Positions 50,341 to 59,300 are shown, numbered from the stretch's first letter. The stretch: DNA of 64,000 nt from Desulfotruncus alcoholivorax DSM 16058 (GCF_000430885.1 NZ_AUMW01000006.1:1-64000), one strand, 5' to 3'. Numbers and translations: made by a program. The notes: a model not told the origin generated them from the letters alone.

Positions 50341-52362
50341 TTATCTCTTCCGCACTTTCCGCACCAATTCAGCAAAGTTGTCTTCGCACAGACATGCCTT
50401 TATTGCGGAGACTATTTGTTCATTGGAAAAACCCTTTAAATTAATTGCGCCCGAGCGGCAAGACGATGTGCAGCATCCGCAGCCCTGGCAAAGACCGCTG
50501 TTGACATGAGCAACTGTTTGTGTTTTTGCCTGGTCATGAGCGTTGTTGGGAATTGTTTTGGTTTCAATGGCCTGAAACGGACATACATCCCGGCATAACA
50601 GGCAACCCTGGCATTTTGACTCGTTAACCTCTGCAATCATCGGGTTGGTTGCAATTTCCTGTTTATAGAGCAGCGCACAAACCTTAACCGCAGCCGCGCT
50701 GGCCTGGGCCACTGTATCGGGGATATCTTTGGGACCCTGACAAACCCCGGCTAAAAAGATCCCTGCCGTGTTCGTCTCCACCGGGCGAAGTTTGGGGTGC
50801 GCCTCCTGGAAAAAGCCGTCCTGGTCCACAGTAAAGCCTACCGTTCTGGCAATTTCCCGTGAACCCCGTGACGGCACCATTGCCGTGGCCAGAACAACCA
50901 GGTCGGCTTCAATTTCCACCTGGCAACCCAGCAGGGTATCCGCACCCTTAACCAGTAATTTGTCACCCTTGCGGGATATTTTGGATACCCGTCCCCGGAT
51001 ATACCGGGCCCCCTCATTAACCGTGCGCTGGTAAAATTCTTCATAAGCTTTGCCCGGCGCCCGGACGTCCATATAAAAGACAAACACCCGGGACCCTGGA
51101 ATTTTTTCCAGCACTTGGTGGGCATGCTTGGCGGTATACATACAGCAGGCCCTGGAACAGTATGCTTTGCCCTTGGCTTCATCCCTGGAACCTACGCATT
51201 TAATAAAAACAACATTTTGGGGTTCCTTGCCGTCGGATGGCCGGGTTATTTTTCCACCGGTGGGACCGGAGGCATTGACCAGGCGCTCAAACTGCAGTCC
51301 CGTGATTATATTGGGAATTTTTCCATAGCCATATTCACCGTAAGCCTGCGTCCAGTCGAAAAGATCATAACCGGTGGCCATAACAATGGCGCCTACTTTC
51401 ACCTGCCGGTATTCATCCTGCTGTTCATAATTAATTGCCCCTGCCGCGCATACTTTGGCGCAAACTCCACACTTTTTCCCGTTCAGGCGGCGGCAGTTTG
51501 CCGCATCTATGCAGGGCTTATTGGGTACCGCCTGGGGAAAGGGAATATAGATGGCCTTGCGGATGCCAATATGCTGATTGAACTCACTGGACACCTTTTG
51601 CGGGCATTTTTCCCAGCAGGTGCCGCAACCGGTGCAGCGGCTATGATCAACATAACGTGCCTTTTGTTTAACCGTAACTGAAAAATTTCCGATGTAACCA
51701 CTTACTTCGGTAACTTCAGCGTAAGTAAGCAGCTCAATATTGGGATGCTGCGCCACCGCCACCATCTTGGGCGTACTGATGCAGGCCGAGCAGTCTAAAG
51801 TGGGGAAAGTTTTGTCCAGCATAACCATTTTGCCGCCAATGGTCGGCTCCCTTTCCACGAGTATTACCTTATGCCCGGCATCCGCAATGTCCAGCGCCGC
51901 CTGAATGCCGGCAATGCCGCCACCGATAACCATTGCTTTTTTGGTTACAGTAATGGATCCCTCAGACAGCGGTTCCAAACGGGCCGCTTTGGCAACAGCC
52001 ATTCTCACCAGGTCTATGGCTTTGGCAGTAGCCTGATCAGGTTCTTTGCTATGCACCCAGGAACACTGCTCGCGAATATTAACCATTTCAAGTAGATACG
52101 GGTTCAGCCCCGCCCGGGCGATAGTCTTACGAAAAGTAGTCTCATGCAGGCGGGGTGAGCAGGATGCAACCACCACCCTGTCTAAATTATGCTTTTGAAT
52201 AGCATCAACAATCATGTTCTGTCCCGGTTCGGAACAGGTATATTTATAATCCACGCTGTGCGCAACGTAGGGTAAATGGGCGGCCCGGGCGGCCACCCGG
52301 GGAACATCGACAACCCCGCCGATATTTGATCCACACCAGCAAACAAATACTCCTATCCTCAT
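50341..52362 (-). CDS. hdrA: Heterodisulfide reductase subunit A-like flavoprotein
   Basis: 673 residues; ATG 52362 after GGAGCG. An N-terminal domain (MRIGVFVCWCGSNIGGVVD to about 130) carries the HdrA-type cysteines (VCWCG, YTCSEPGQ, ASCSPRLHE). The FAD domain begins AMVIGGGIAGIQAALDIADA, followed by CSACISTPKM. A [4Fe-4S] site CTGCGTCWEKCP is inserted in the flavin domain, and CGVCAKVC lies near 300. Two C-terminal clusters, CQGCLLCRDVCP and CQGCGCCTSSCRSG, complete the set. HdrA carries the bifurcating flavin and electron-transfer clusters. It is cytosolic and third in hdrCBA; no MvhD or FlxABCD partner is present here. Confidence 0.93.
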   Translation of the reverse strand: MRIGVFVCWCGSNIGGVVDVPRVAARAAHLPYVAHSVDYKYTCSEPGQNMIVDAIQKHNLDRVVVASCSPRLHETTFRKTIARAGLNPYLLEMVNIREQCSWVHSKEPDQATAKAIDLVRMAVAKAARLEPLSEGSITVTKKAMVIGGGIAGIQAALDIADAGHKVILVEREPTIGGKMVMLDKTFPTLDCSACISTPKMVAVAQHPNIELLTYAEVTEVSGYIGNFSVTVKQKARYVDHSRCTGCGTCWEKCPQKVSSEFNQHIGIRKAIYIPFPQAVPNKPCIDAANCRRLNGKKCGVCAKVCAAGAINYEQQDEYRQVKVGAIVMATGYDLFDWTQAYGEYGYGKIPNIITGLQFERLVNASGPTGGKITRPSDGKEPQNVVFIKCVGSRDEAKGKAYCSRACCMYTAKHAHQVLEKIPGSRVFVFYMDVRAPGKAYEEFYQRTVNEGARYIRGRVSKISRKGDKLLVKGADTLLGCQVEIEADLVVLATAMVPSRGSREIARTVGFTVDQDGFFQEAHPKLRPVETNTAGIFLAGVCQGPKDIPDTVAQASAAAVKVCALLYKQEIATNPMIAEVNESKCQGCLLCRDVCPFQAIETKTIPNNAHDQAKTQTVAHVNSGLCQGCGCCTSSCRSGAINLKGFSNEQIVSAIKACLCEDNFAELVRKVRKR

Positions 52363-52387
52363 TGGTATCGCTCCATATCATCAATAA

Positions 52388-53245
52388 TCACCCAACCAGT
52401 TCAAGTACCTTGCTTGTATCTATAAAATGGGTGTTAAAGCTTAAATTGTCAGGCGTAAGCCCGATAGCCAGTCCTATTAACTGGGTAAAATAAAACACCG
52501 GCAGCTGGTAATCAGTACCGAAAACCTGGTTTATTTTTTTCTGGCGCATATCCAGGTTAAAGTGACAGAGCGGGCAACCCGTGGCAATACAGTCGGCCCC
52601 GGCCCGGGCGGCATCGGCAAGTATTTTACTGGTTAGCTTCAACACCACGTCATCATTGGATATGGCCAGGGAAGCGCCACAACACTCGGTTTTACTACCC
52701 CAGTCTACGGTTTTGGCGCCAACTGCCTCAAGCAGGTGGTCCATAACTAAAGGGTTCTCGGGATCATCAACCTGCACAGCTTTTGGCCTGACCATCAAAC
52801 AGCCGTAATACACTGCTATCTTTAAATTTTCCAGCGGCTTTACGAGCCGGGAAATTATTTGTTCCGGGTTTAATTCAGCAATTATCTCCACTATCGACTT
52901 GACCTTTACGCCCCCGTGGTAAGTTTTTCCTGTAATCCAGTTAATTTTTTCACAAAGTCTTGGATCATTTTGCATTTCCACGTTGGCCATAGCCAGACGC
53001 TGGTAGCAAGCCGCACAGGAAGCAGTGCAGTCCAGCCCCATTTCCGCCACCAGAGCCAGATTGCGCGCTGCCAGGGCTATTCCCAACAGATGACTGGTGC
53101 TGTGCCCGGGCGTTGAACCACAACAACTCCAGCCGGGTATTTCAACTAATTCCACATCCAGGGCATGGCAAAGCGCCCTGGTGGAAATATCATATTCCCT
53201 GCCGCTGGTATGATCGCAGCATCCCGGGAAATAAGCGTATCTCAT
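52388..53245 (-). CDS. hdrB: Heterodisulfide reductase subunit B-like protein
   Basis: 285 residues; ATG 53245 after GGAGGGG. It contains two CCG domains: YFPGCCDHTSG with GWSCCGSTPGHS and CTASCAACYQRL, then YYGCLMVRPK with TECCGASLAISN and ATGCPLCHFNLD. These cysteines bind the non-cubane [4Fe-4S] clusters that carry out disulfide reduction in HdrB. In bacteria the physiological disulfide or acceptor is usually unknown. It overlaps hdrC by 4 bases. Confidence 0.93.
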   Translation of the reverse strand: MRYAYFPGCCDHTSGREYDISTRALCHALDVELVEIPGWSCCGSTPGHSTSHLLGIALAARNLALVAEMGLDCTASCAACYQRLAMANVEMQNDPRLCEKINWITGKTYHGGVKVKSIVEIIAELNPEQIISRLVKPLENLKIAVYYGCLMVRPKAVQVDDPENPLVMDHLLEAVGAKTVDWGSKTECCGASLAISNDDVVLKLTSKILADAARAGADCIATGCPLCHFNLDMRQKKINQVFGTDYQLPVFYFTQLIGLAIGLTPDNLSFNTHFIDTSKVLELVG

Positions 53246-53826
53246 CTGGCTTTCCCCTCCAGTTCACGTACCCGCTGGAAAATCATCGCCACGTCCCGGC
53301 GGTTTTTGGTCTTAGCAGGTAGAAATTTAATTTTGTTTCGGGTTAACATGGCCAGGCCGGTATTGGCATTCTTAAATAACTGCCTGGTTTTTAAATTGTA
53401 GTTAAGCATCATACCCAACTCATAAAGCTTACCGTTATCTTCAACAGTGTTTAAAAAGCAGTCGTAAAACAGCGAAACATCCCTGGCGCGATCATCAAGC
53501 GGAACACCCTCGCGTTTGGCAAGGCTGCGCAAGCAATCCATAACCTGGGCCAGGTCAACATTGCGGGGACACCTTGATGTGCACGTGGAGCAGCCGGCGC
53601 AAAGCCAAATAGCCTGGCTTCTCAGCACGTTTTCCTTTAAACCCAGCTGCACCATCCGGAGCACGCGGTGGGGAGGATAATCCATAGCAAAAGCCACCGG
53701 ACACCCGGCGGTACATTTGCCGCATTGGTAACATTGCTCCACCGGTTGGCCGCTTTCCTTGCTTACGTTATTGATAAAGCCAAAATTATCTTTGAGGCTG
53801 TTGGTTAGATTAAATGCCACCGACAT
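53242..53826 (-). CDS. hdrC: Heterodisulfide reductase subunit C-like ferredoxin protein
   Basis: 194 residues; ATG 53826 with AAGGGG eight bases upstream. Two [4Fe-4S] motifs: CYQCGKCTAGCPVA near 33-46 and CAGCSTCTSRCPRN near 76-89. They pass electrons between HdrA and HdrB. It is first in hdrCBA. The start region is part of a 33-bp tandem duplication, and a -24/-12 promoter lies about 75 bases upstream. Confidence 0.92.
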   Translation of the reverse strand: MSVAFNLTNSLKDNFGFINNVSKESGQPVEQCYQCGKCTAGCPVAFAMDYPPHRVLRMVQLGLKENVLRSQAIWLCAGCSTCTSRCPRNVDLAQVMDCLRSLAKREGVPLDDRARDVSLFYDCFLNTVEDNGKLYELGMMLNYNLKTRQLFKNANTGLAMLTRNKIKFLPAKTKNRRDVAMIFQRVRELEGKAR

Positions 53827-53890
53827 TGTTATGACCCCTTATCTATAAGCGATATTTATTGTTATGACCCATAGTCTATAAACAATATTT
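53825..53890. repeat. 33-bp tandem duplication over the hdrC ribosome site
   Basis: Two copies, 53825-53857 and 53858-53890, share ATTGTTATGACCC, TCTATAA and ATATTT at fixed spacing (about 27 of 33 bases equal by eye). The first copy includes the hdrC start and AAGGGG site; in the second the Shine-Dalgarno is degraded to ATGGG. Confidence 0.7.
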
Positions 53891-53897
53891 TTAATAT

Positions 53898-53913
53898 CGC
53901 AAAAAACGTGCCA
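53898..53913 (-). promoter_or_regulatory. Sigma-54 (-24/-12) promoter of hdrCBA
   Basis: Minus strand TGGCACGTTTTTTGCG: a perfect TGGCAC -24 element, 5-base spacer, TTGC. It lies 72 bases before the hdrC ATG. Upstream inverted repeats that could bind an activator are TGGAAC-N4-GTTCCA (53997-54012) and ACAC-N4-GTGT near 53951. Confidence 0.72.
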
Positions 53914-54122
53914 TGATAAAAGCGGCAATTTATTAAATTAATAACACGGAACACCGCCGTGTTTACAATAATTTCATAACGACGGTGCCCTGTTTTGGAA
54001 CTATTGTTCCATACTGGTACATTACAACAATTTCGCTATAATTTAACCAGCTAACTATTCCAATGTGCATAAATTGTGCCTTTCACCACTTCTGGTGCAA
54101 TAGTAAATTTAACACAATAATA

Positions 54123-54151
54123 AATATAATTATATTTTTCTCACATGTCAA
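54123..54151 (-). promoter_or_regulatory. Possible second (sigma-A) promoter of hdrCBA
   Basis: Minus strand TTGACA (54151-54146), 17-base spacer, TATATT (54128-54123). It would give a leader of about 290 bases. The spacer 53827-54218 contains no gene. Confidence 0.45.
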
Positions 54152-54218
54152 GGTTTGACATAATTTAACAATATTTGACACCTTATAATGGAAACACAGG
54201 TAATTATCCCGCTTGCTG

Positions 54219-54926
54219 CTAGCATTTCTCCCCAAAATGGTTTAGCTGGCATTTTTTCTGCAGACTACAGAAGTCACAATGAGTTTTACCTTTAAAGTCC
54301 GGCAGGTCGCGTCCCACTCCCATTACCATGGCGATTGACTTGCGGGGCATCATTAAGTTCGAATCTGTTAGGCGCAGGCCAATTTGCCCGGGCTGTAGAA
54401 AGTAAAAAACAGTTTGCAAATCCTCCAGCGAACGCCAGTATGAGTGCCCCGGCCCCATGGGAAAGGTTGTTTGAAGGGCTGCTTTACGGCAATGCTCCTC
54501 AATTTTATCCACCGCCGTCATACTGCTTTTTACGATATATGCTGTTCCGGCGGCGTCCAGGGCGAAGGCTTCCAATGTTTTCCCGGACTTGATATAATAC
54601 TCCTCCCGGTCGTCTAACGCGTTTCCGATGGTCATTGCGAAAAAAATTAACTTTTCTGCTGTTCCCGCCACCCTTGCCAAAAGCCTGCCGGTCAACTTTT
54701 GCCCTTCTTCAAGCAAAAGCTCCCGCTCTCCGGCACCTAATATTTTAACTTCACGCCAGGTCATGACCGGCCGGACCAGAGATGATGCTTCAGCCAGGGT
54801 CCGGCGGTGCAATTCCAGCGTTCTTGGCCGCGGAGGACGTTTATTGTAAGCGGCACCTTCTGCTTGAAAAAGATCCTCCACACTTACATCCGGCAGGGGA
54901 ATTTCCCAAATCTTCGGCTCCGTCAT
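54219..54926 (-). CDS. MetH reactivation-domain-like protein
   Basis: 235 residues; ATG 54926 after GGAAGC. It matches stand-alone proteins related to the AdoMet-binding activation domain of cobalamin-dependent methionine synthase: FFAMTIGNALDDREEYYI, FALDAAGTAYIVKSSMTAV and the FPMGPGHSYW turn, which takes the place of the usual GYSPG. The C-terminus adds CDFCSLQKKCQLNHFGEKC, a possible metal or Fe-S site not found in MetH. It lies 68 bases after the RACo gene and is likely co-transcribed, so a role in methylating or reactivating a corrinoid protein is inferred. Confidence 0.8.
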   Translation of the reverse strand: MTEPKIWEIPLPDVSVEDLFQAEGAAYNKRPPRPRTLELHRRTLAEASSLVRPVMTWREVKILGAGERELLLEEGQKLTGRLLARVAGTAEKLIFFAMTIGNALDDREEYYIKSGKTLEAFALDAAGTAYIVKSSMTAVDKIEEHCRKAALQTTFPMGPGHSYWRSLEDLQTVFYFLQPGQIGLRLTDSNLMMPRKSIAMVMGVGRDLPDFKGKTHCDFCSLQKKCQLNHFGEKC

Positions 54927-54994
54927 AGTTATGCTTCCATCCTTTTCTGTATTTGGACAACCAGGTACGGCACTAAAGGTTTTCTACGGATTAT

Positions 54995-56842
54995 TCAATG
55001 GAATTGCTTAAAATATGTGCATTCAGCAAAAATACTATTGAATTTGGGGTAACTGCCTAATTCAACAAACTCGGCAAATCCGGCTATCTCAGCGGCCCTG
55101 CGGTACTCCCTTGAGGATAACAGGGCTTGTTTGGACCCGGTACCCGCTGCATTACCAACCATTTTGATTTTGCTTTCCAGTTCCAGTGGTATCAGTCCGG
55201 TCACACAGGCGCTGTGCGGGGTCAAATAATTTCCAAAAGCCCCGGCCAATAGGACTTCTTTGATGTCGCCCGCTTTAATGCCACAAGTTTCCATTAAAAC
55301 TTTAACACCGGCCGCCATTGCCCCCTTGGCTAATTGGAACTCCCGGATATCATTCTGGGTAATCATAACCGGTCTGCCGTGGCCGGTTTTACCGGCGTCT
55401 GCAAGTAAAAAAGCCGGTTCACCTTTGTGTTCCAAAAGATGATCTTTATAAGCATGCGCTTTGGTATTTGTAATTTGCTCAAAAGGCAATATCCTTCCCC
55501 GCTTATTAATAATACCCAGTTCCAGCAAACCCGCCACGGTATCAAGCAAAGCAGAACCGCAAATGCCCAGGGGGCTGCCCCCTCCAATTACGGAGTATTC
55601 AAGGCGGTCCCTAAAATAAACATGGTCAATGGCCCCGGCAGCCCCCCTCATGCCGCTGCTGATCCGGGCCCCCTCAAAGGCAGGGCCGGCCGCGGCGGAA
55701 CAGGCAACCATTCTATCCCTGGAACCCAGAACAATTTCTCCATTTGTACCTATGTCAATGACCAATTTTACTTCTTCACTCCGGTCCAGTTCTGTGGCCA
55801 ACAGCACCGCCGTGGTATCCGCCCCGACAAATCCCGCGATATTAGGCAAAACAAATATTTTGCCTGCCTGGTTGATATCAATTTTCAGTTCCGCGGCACT
55901 TGCCACCAGAGGTTCACTGACAGCCGAAACATATGGTGCTACCGCTATATACCGGGGGCTGACGCCAAGGAAGAGGTGATGCATACAGGTGTTTGCCGCT
56001 ATGGATACCCCGTAGATGTCTCTTTTGTCCACACCGGCTTGATCCGCCGCTTCCCTGATCAGTTTATTGATGGCCTCCAGCACAGCGGCATGCAGTTTGG
56101 CAAGCCCGTCCTCTTCCTGATTGGCAAAGGCGATTCGGGAGATAACATCTGCGCCGAATCTGGTCTGCGGGTTAAGCATCGATACCACGCCAAGCTCCTG
56201 CCCTGAATAAAGGTCCAGCAAATATCCCACAATGGTGGTCGTCCCTATATCAAAAGCCATGCCCAGCATGGTCCCGGTGGTATCTTGCTCCTCAATGCCC
56301 GTAATTTGGCTGCCACACATAACCGCTGTAATGCGGTGATTGGCTTTGCGCAAGGTTTCCGGCAACCGGCGCACAAGGGAAACCGGAACCTCTAAAGCAT
56401 CGCCGTTATAGCCGTGCTGTTCCAGGCTGTCTTTGAGGCGGCGCCAGTCTGAATACTGTTTATCCAGCAACGGCTTTTTTACTTCAACCAATATTTTTTT
56501 TAGGTGCGGCTCAATCTGAAATATTTTTTTTCCCGAGGTTAAAATGTTATGCTGATGGGTATAGTTCGGCAACTGTACGGTCATGTCACGATTAATTCTT
56601 GTTGAGCAAGCCAAACGAATTCCCTCCGCCAATTCTTGTGCCTCCAGGATATCCCGCTCAATGGCGGTGGGTTCTTCTGCTCCCGCTAAAATCTTAACCC
56701 GGCATTTTCCGCACTTACCCCTGCCGCCGCAGGGAAAATCAGCACTGATGCCGGCCGATTCCAATGCTTCCATAATAGTGTTGCCTGGTTGCACTTTAAC
56801 TTCCAGGCCACCGGGTTGAAATATCACTTTATAACTCCGCAA
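54995..56842 (-). CDS. Reductive activator of corrinoid proteins (RACo-like, ASKHA ATPase)
   Basis: 615 residues. The N-terminal [2Fe-2S] domain (1-95) has CGGRGKCGKC (Cys38, Cys44, Cys47) and Cys78 in LACSTRI. A linker is followed by the DUF4445/ASKHA ATPase core: GMAFDIGTTTIVGYLLDLYS, LVIDIGTNGEIVLGSRDRM, AAGPAFEGARISSGM, GSALLDTVAGLLE and EVLLAGAFGNYL. Such proteins use ATP hydrolysis to drive one-electron reduction of Co(II) to Co(I) in corrinoid methyl carriers. It is cytosolic and lies downstream of corrinoid-protein and regulator genes, the expected setting. Confidence 0.92.
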   Translation of the reverse strand: MRSYKVIFQPGGLEVKVQPGNTIMEALESAGISADFPCGGRGKCGKCRVKILAGAEEPTAIERDILEAQELAEGIRLACSTRINRDMTVQLPNYTHQHNILTSGKKIFQIEPHLKKILVEVKKPLLDKQYSDWRRLKDSLEQHGYNGDALEVPVSLVRRLPETLRKANHRITAVMCGSQITGIEEQDTTGTMLGMAFDIGTTTIVGYLLDLYSGQELGVVSMLNPQTRFGADVISRIAFANQEEDGLAKLHAAVLEAINKLIREAADQAGVDKRDIYGVSIAANTCMHHLFLGVSPRYIAVAPYVSAVSEPLVASAAELKIDINQAGKIFVLPNIAGFVGADTTAVLLATELDRSEEVKLVIDIGTNGEIVLGSRDRMVACSAAAGPAFEGARISSGMRGAAGAIDHVYFRDRLEYSVIGGGSPLGICGSALLDTVAGLLELGIINKRGRILPFEQITNTKAHAYKDHLLEHKGEPAFLLADAGKTGHGRPVMITQNDIREFQLAKGAMAAGVKVLMETCGIKAGDIKEVLLAGAFGNYLTPHSACVTGLIPLELESKIKMVGNAAGTGSKQALLSSREYRRAAEIAGFAEFVELGSYPKFNSIFAECTYFKQFH

Positions 56843-56965
56843 GGTAAATCCCCCTAATTAGTTAGAATGTTTAAGAAATGCAATTTACCAGCCAAGCTCA
56901 AAAAAAACTAAACTGCACCGGTATCAGATGCAGCACTGAAATTCCCATCCAACCATCTGGAAATC

Positions 56966-57664
56966 TTATTGACTAATTCCCTGCAGTTTAATATAGTCTC
57001 CCCGAAAATAAGTTATCCCAAGTCCCACCGGTTTGTTGTCACTGCCGTAAAGCTTTTGTTCAACAACCAGCAGGGCAAGCTCGTTGTAAATATTTAAGTA
57101 TCTTTTTATCTGTTCATCCGGGATCTCGGCATGAATTAGTATTTCTTTCTTTAACGCAAAATGAGAAACTTTATTGGATAACATTTCAGGGAAAGTAGCA
57201 TGTTCGATTTCCTTCTCTACAATAGGCATCCCTTTTTGATAGAGCAAATATTTAACATCATAAGCCACTGGGACACCATCTGTGTAGAAAAGCCTGCGAA
57301 TCATAATCACATTTTTATTTTTGGTAATTTGCAAATCACCGGCCAACTTTTCATCAGGCATAATGATATTGACTTCTAACAATTTTGTTTTGTCAACACT
57401 GTTAATAGAGTTGTTCATCTCGTCGTAGAAAATGGTGTATTTGTTTAATACAGGTTCTTGAACAAAATTTCCTTTACCCGGAATGGAATAGATATATCCC
57501 TCGTTGGCTAAAATGGTTAGACTTTTTCTTACCGTCATCCGGCTAACGCCATATTCTTCACATAGTGCCTTTTCCGATGGTACAGCATCACCCGGATTTA
57601 AGCCGCCGCCGTTTATCTTGTTTTTAATGTCTTCAACTATGCTTAGATAAACCGGACTAACCAT
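56966..57664 (-). CDS. GntR-family regulator, HutC/UTRA subfamily
   Basis: 232 residues; ATG 57664 after CGGAGAG. The winged helix (about 5-70) has PSEKALCEEYGVSRMTVRKSL. The UTRA effector domain (about 85-228) includes VIMIRRLFYTDGVPVAYDVKY and VEQKLYGSDNKPVGLGITYFRGD. HutC-type proteins repress their targets and release DNA on binding a small ligand. It overlaps the corrinoid protein gene by 8 bases, so it is part of the operon it probably controls. GTATATAC palindromes just after two local promoters match the TGTATATACA type of site known for HutC. Confidence 0.9.
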   Translation of the reverse strand: MVSPVYLSIVEDIKNKINGGGLNPGDAVPSEKALCEEYGVSRMTVRKSLTILANEGYIYSIPGKGNFVQEPVLNKYTIFYDEMNNSINSVDKTKLLEVNIIMPDEKLAGDLQITKNKNVIMIRRLFYTDGVPVAYDVKYLLYQKGMPIVEKEIEHATFPEMLSNKVSHFALKKEILIHAEIPDEQIKRYLNIYNELALLVVEQKLYGSDNKPVGLGITYFRGDYIKLQGISQ

Positions 57665-58334
57665 TATCTATTACTCTCCGTTCGCTTTCATTAATACCGT
57701 CCATCCATTTTTTGCAGATTCTAACGCCGGATGAAGCGTCGTTAGCAAAGTTATCTGCGCCAATAAACCTGCAGACTTCTTTTGTCAGGTGGTTACCGCC
57801 GACAATTATCTTAACTTTGTCCCTGACCCCGGTTTCCTTAAAAACATCAACTATCTCTTTCATTGTATCGACGGTATTGGTTAATACTCCGCTAAGTCCT
57901 AAAATATCCGGTTGATATTCCTCACATTTTTTTAAAAACACTTCTTTAGGCACGTCCACCCCAAGGTCAACAACCTCAAAACAATTGGCCTCCAACATAC
58001 CTCTAAAAATATCCTTACCAATGTCATGAATGTCCCCTGTTACAGTGCCTAAAACAACTTTGCCTATTTTGTTATTATGCTTAACCCGGAAATGGGCGGT
58101 CATTTTATCTAATTCCAGCACTTGTTTAAATATTAGCCCGGCCATTATCAAGTCTGCAATGTAATAGTCTTTACTCTCATATAGTTTCCCTACCCGGTTC
58201 ATGCCTTCATTTACCAAGTCCAGCAGGCGCAGCGGTGCCATACCTTCTTTTAACAGCTCGTCGGATAATTTAAGCACTTCTTCCTCGTTTAACTGTTCCA
58301 CATGTTTAATTAGCAACTGTTCCTTTTTATTCAA
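57657..58334 (-). CDS. Corrinoid methyl-carrier protein (MtaC/MtgC/MttC-like), first copy
   Basis: 225 residues from TTG 58334, eight bases after GGAGG; a GTG at 58343 overlaps that site. Residues about 1-85 are the helical cap domain. The B12-binding Rossmann domain follows, with the lower-ligand motif GDIHDIGKDIF (D-x-H-x-x-G, His coordinating cobalt), SGVLTNTVDTM and the IIVGGNHLT loop. It carries a methyl group on Co(III) between two methyltransferases. A methyltransferase gene is not adjacent; the DUF1638 gene is upstream by 42 bases. Confidence 0.92.
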   Translation of the reverse strand: MNKKEQLLIKHVEQLNEEEVLKLSDELLKEGMAPLRLLDLVNEGMNRVGKLYESKDYYIADLIMAGLIFKQVLELDKMTAHFRVKHNNKIGKVVLGTVTGDIHDIGKDIFRGMLEANCFEVVDLGVDVPKEVFLKKCEEYQPDILGLSGVLTNTVDTMKEIVDVFKETGVRDKVKIIVGGNHLTKEVCRFIGADNFANDASSGVRICKKWMDGINESERRVIDNG

Positions 58335-58376
58335 TTCCTTCACCTCCGCACCCCTGACATAAAAGTTGGACCTATT

Positions 58377-59057
58377 CTATAAAACCTGGTGGGACAGCTC
58401 TTTTTGAACCAATCCAAAATGACTGATATTCACCGACTCGCCCTTTGGGATAACACAAAAGTCTTGATCATAAGGGCCGGTCAACAGCTTTTTCAGGAAC
58501 CAAATGTCACCTTTGGCTACAACCAGCTTCAAACCGGTGTTTCGTGCCAACCCTTCCGCTTTGCTTAAACAGTCCGCCGGATTATAGGCCCCGGTATCGA
58601 TCAGCATAAAGTAGTTATAGTGCTTAAGCATCACATCAAACAGTCTTTTGGTTCTTTGCTCGCCATAGCGTTTTAGCGCGCGGTCGTATTCCACAAATAT
58701 ACTTTTTGAACCTTCCATCCAACCTTTGGTCAGGAAATAGGTCTGTTTCAAACGCTCAAATTTTTCACCGGGCTGGCTGAGCACCATGGATATACAATCT
58801 TCCGTCCTTGGAGCAATCAAGTTAGCCCCCGTTGCCCTTAAACCCACCAAACCGTTCCCGCAGCAGCCATAAGCCAGTAAGATGTTATCTATATTCCTCT
58901 GGCTGTCTATTTCCTCTTGAAGTTTGGTCCTTAATTGGCTGGGGTCATTATGATAATCAGATTCGACCCATATTACCGGGAACCTGCATCCGGTCTCTTG
59001 CATGGCCAATTCTAATTCATCGCTCAGTGTTTGGCAGGCAATAACCACTTCATTCAT
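58377..59057 (-). CDS. DUF1638 family protein
   Basis: 226 residues; ATG 59057 after GGGGATG. Family features: VVIACQTLSDELELA at the start, LAYGCCGNGLVGL near 83-95, IAPRTEDCISMVLSQP near 101-116, YFLTKGWM and MLIDTGAYNP. Conserved cysteines in ACQ, YGCCGNG and TEDC look like possible metal or corrinoid contacts (inference). DUF1638 genes commonly occur beside corrinoid proteins and methyltransferases in methanogens and acetogens, but I know of no assigned activity. It is first in the corrinoid-activator operon, behind a TTGACA promoter. Confidence 0.85.
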   Translation of the reverse strand: MNEVVIACQTLSDELELAMQETGCRFPVIWVESDYHNDPSQLRTKLQEEIDSQRNIDNILLAYGCCGNGLVGLRATGANLIAPRTEDCISMVLSQPGEKFERLKQTYFLTKGWMEGSKSIFVEYDRALKRYGEQRTKRLFDVMLKHYNYFMLIDTGAYNPADCLSKAEGLARNTGLKLVVAKGDIWFLKKLLTGPYDQDFCVIPKGESVNISHFGLVQKELSHQVL

Positions 59058-59157
59058 TTAATCATCCCCGTTTTTAACGCAAAGGTATTAGATTTTACTT
59101 GCATTTAAGATTGACGGCGATAACTGCGGCATTACGTTTTGGGAAACTGATATAGAG

Positions 59158-59212
59158 GTATATACAACCATATACTTACATTTATCTTAGAGTTTGCATA
59201 TCTATTTGTCAA
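59158..59212 (-). promoter_or_regulatory. Promoter with HutC-type operator, corrinoid-activator operon
   Basis: Minus strand TTGACA (59212-59207), 17-base spacer, TAAGAT (59189-59184), predicted start near 59177. The palindrome GTATATAC lies at 59165-59158, about 12-19 bases into the transcript, with a further ATATAC half-site at 59170-59175. Occupancy there would block transcription of the DUF1638 operon. Confidence 0.65.
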
Positions 59213-59250
59213 CTTATCGCTCCTGCTTGAACCGCATGGCAGGTTAACCA

Positions 59251-59286
59251 GGGGGAGAGGGAACATAAATGTTCCCCCCCTCTTTT
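59251..59286. terminator. Hairpin after the MFS transporter gene
   Basis: GGGGGAGAGGGAACAT (59251-59266) pairs imperfectly with ATGTTCCCCCCCTC (59269-59282). The T-run (TTTT) is on the plus strand, while the nearest gene ending here is on the minus strand, so its role is uncertain. Confidence 0.35.
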
Positions 59287-59300
59287 AATACCCCTTTTTA

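Noticed and set aside
56824-56842. Possible -24/-12 promoter before the RACo gene
   Set aside because: Only the TTGC part fits; the GG block is the Shine-Dalgarno of the gene itself, so a sigma-54 promoter cannot lie there.
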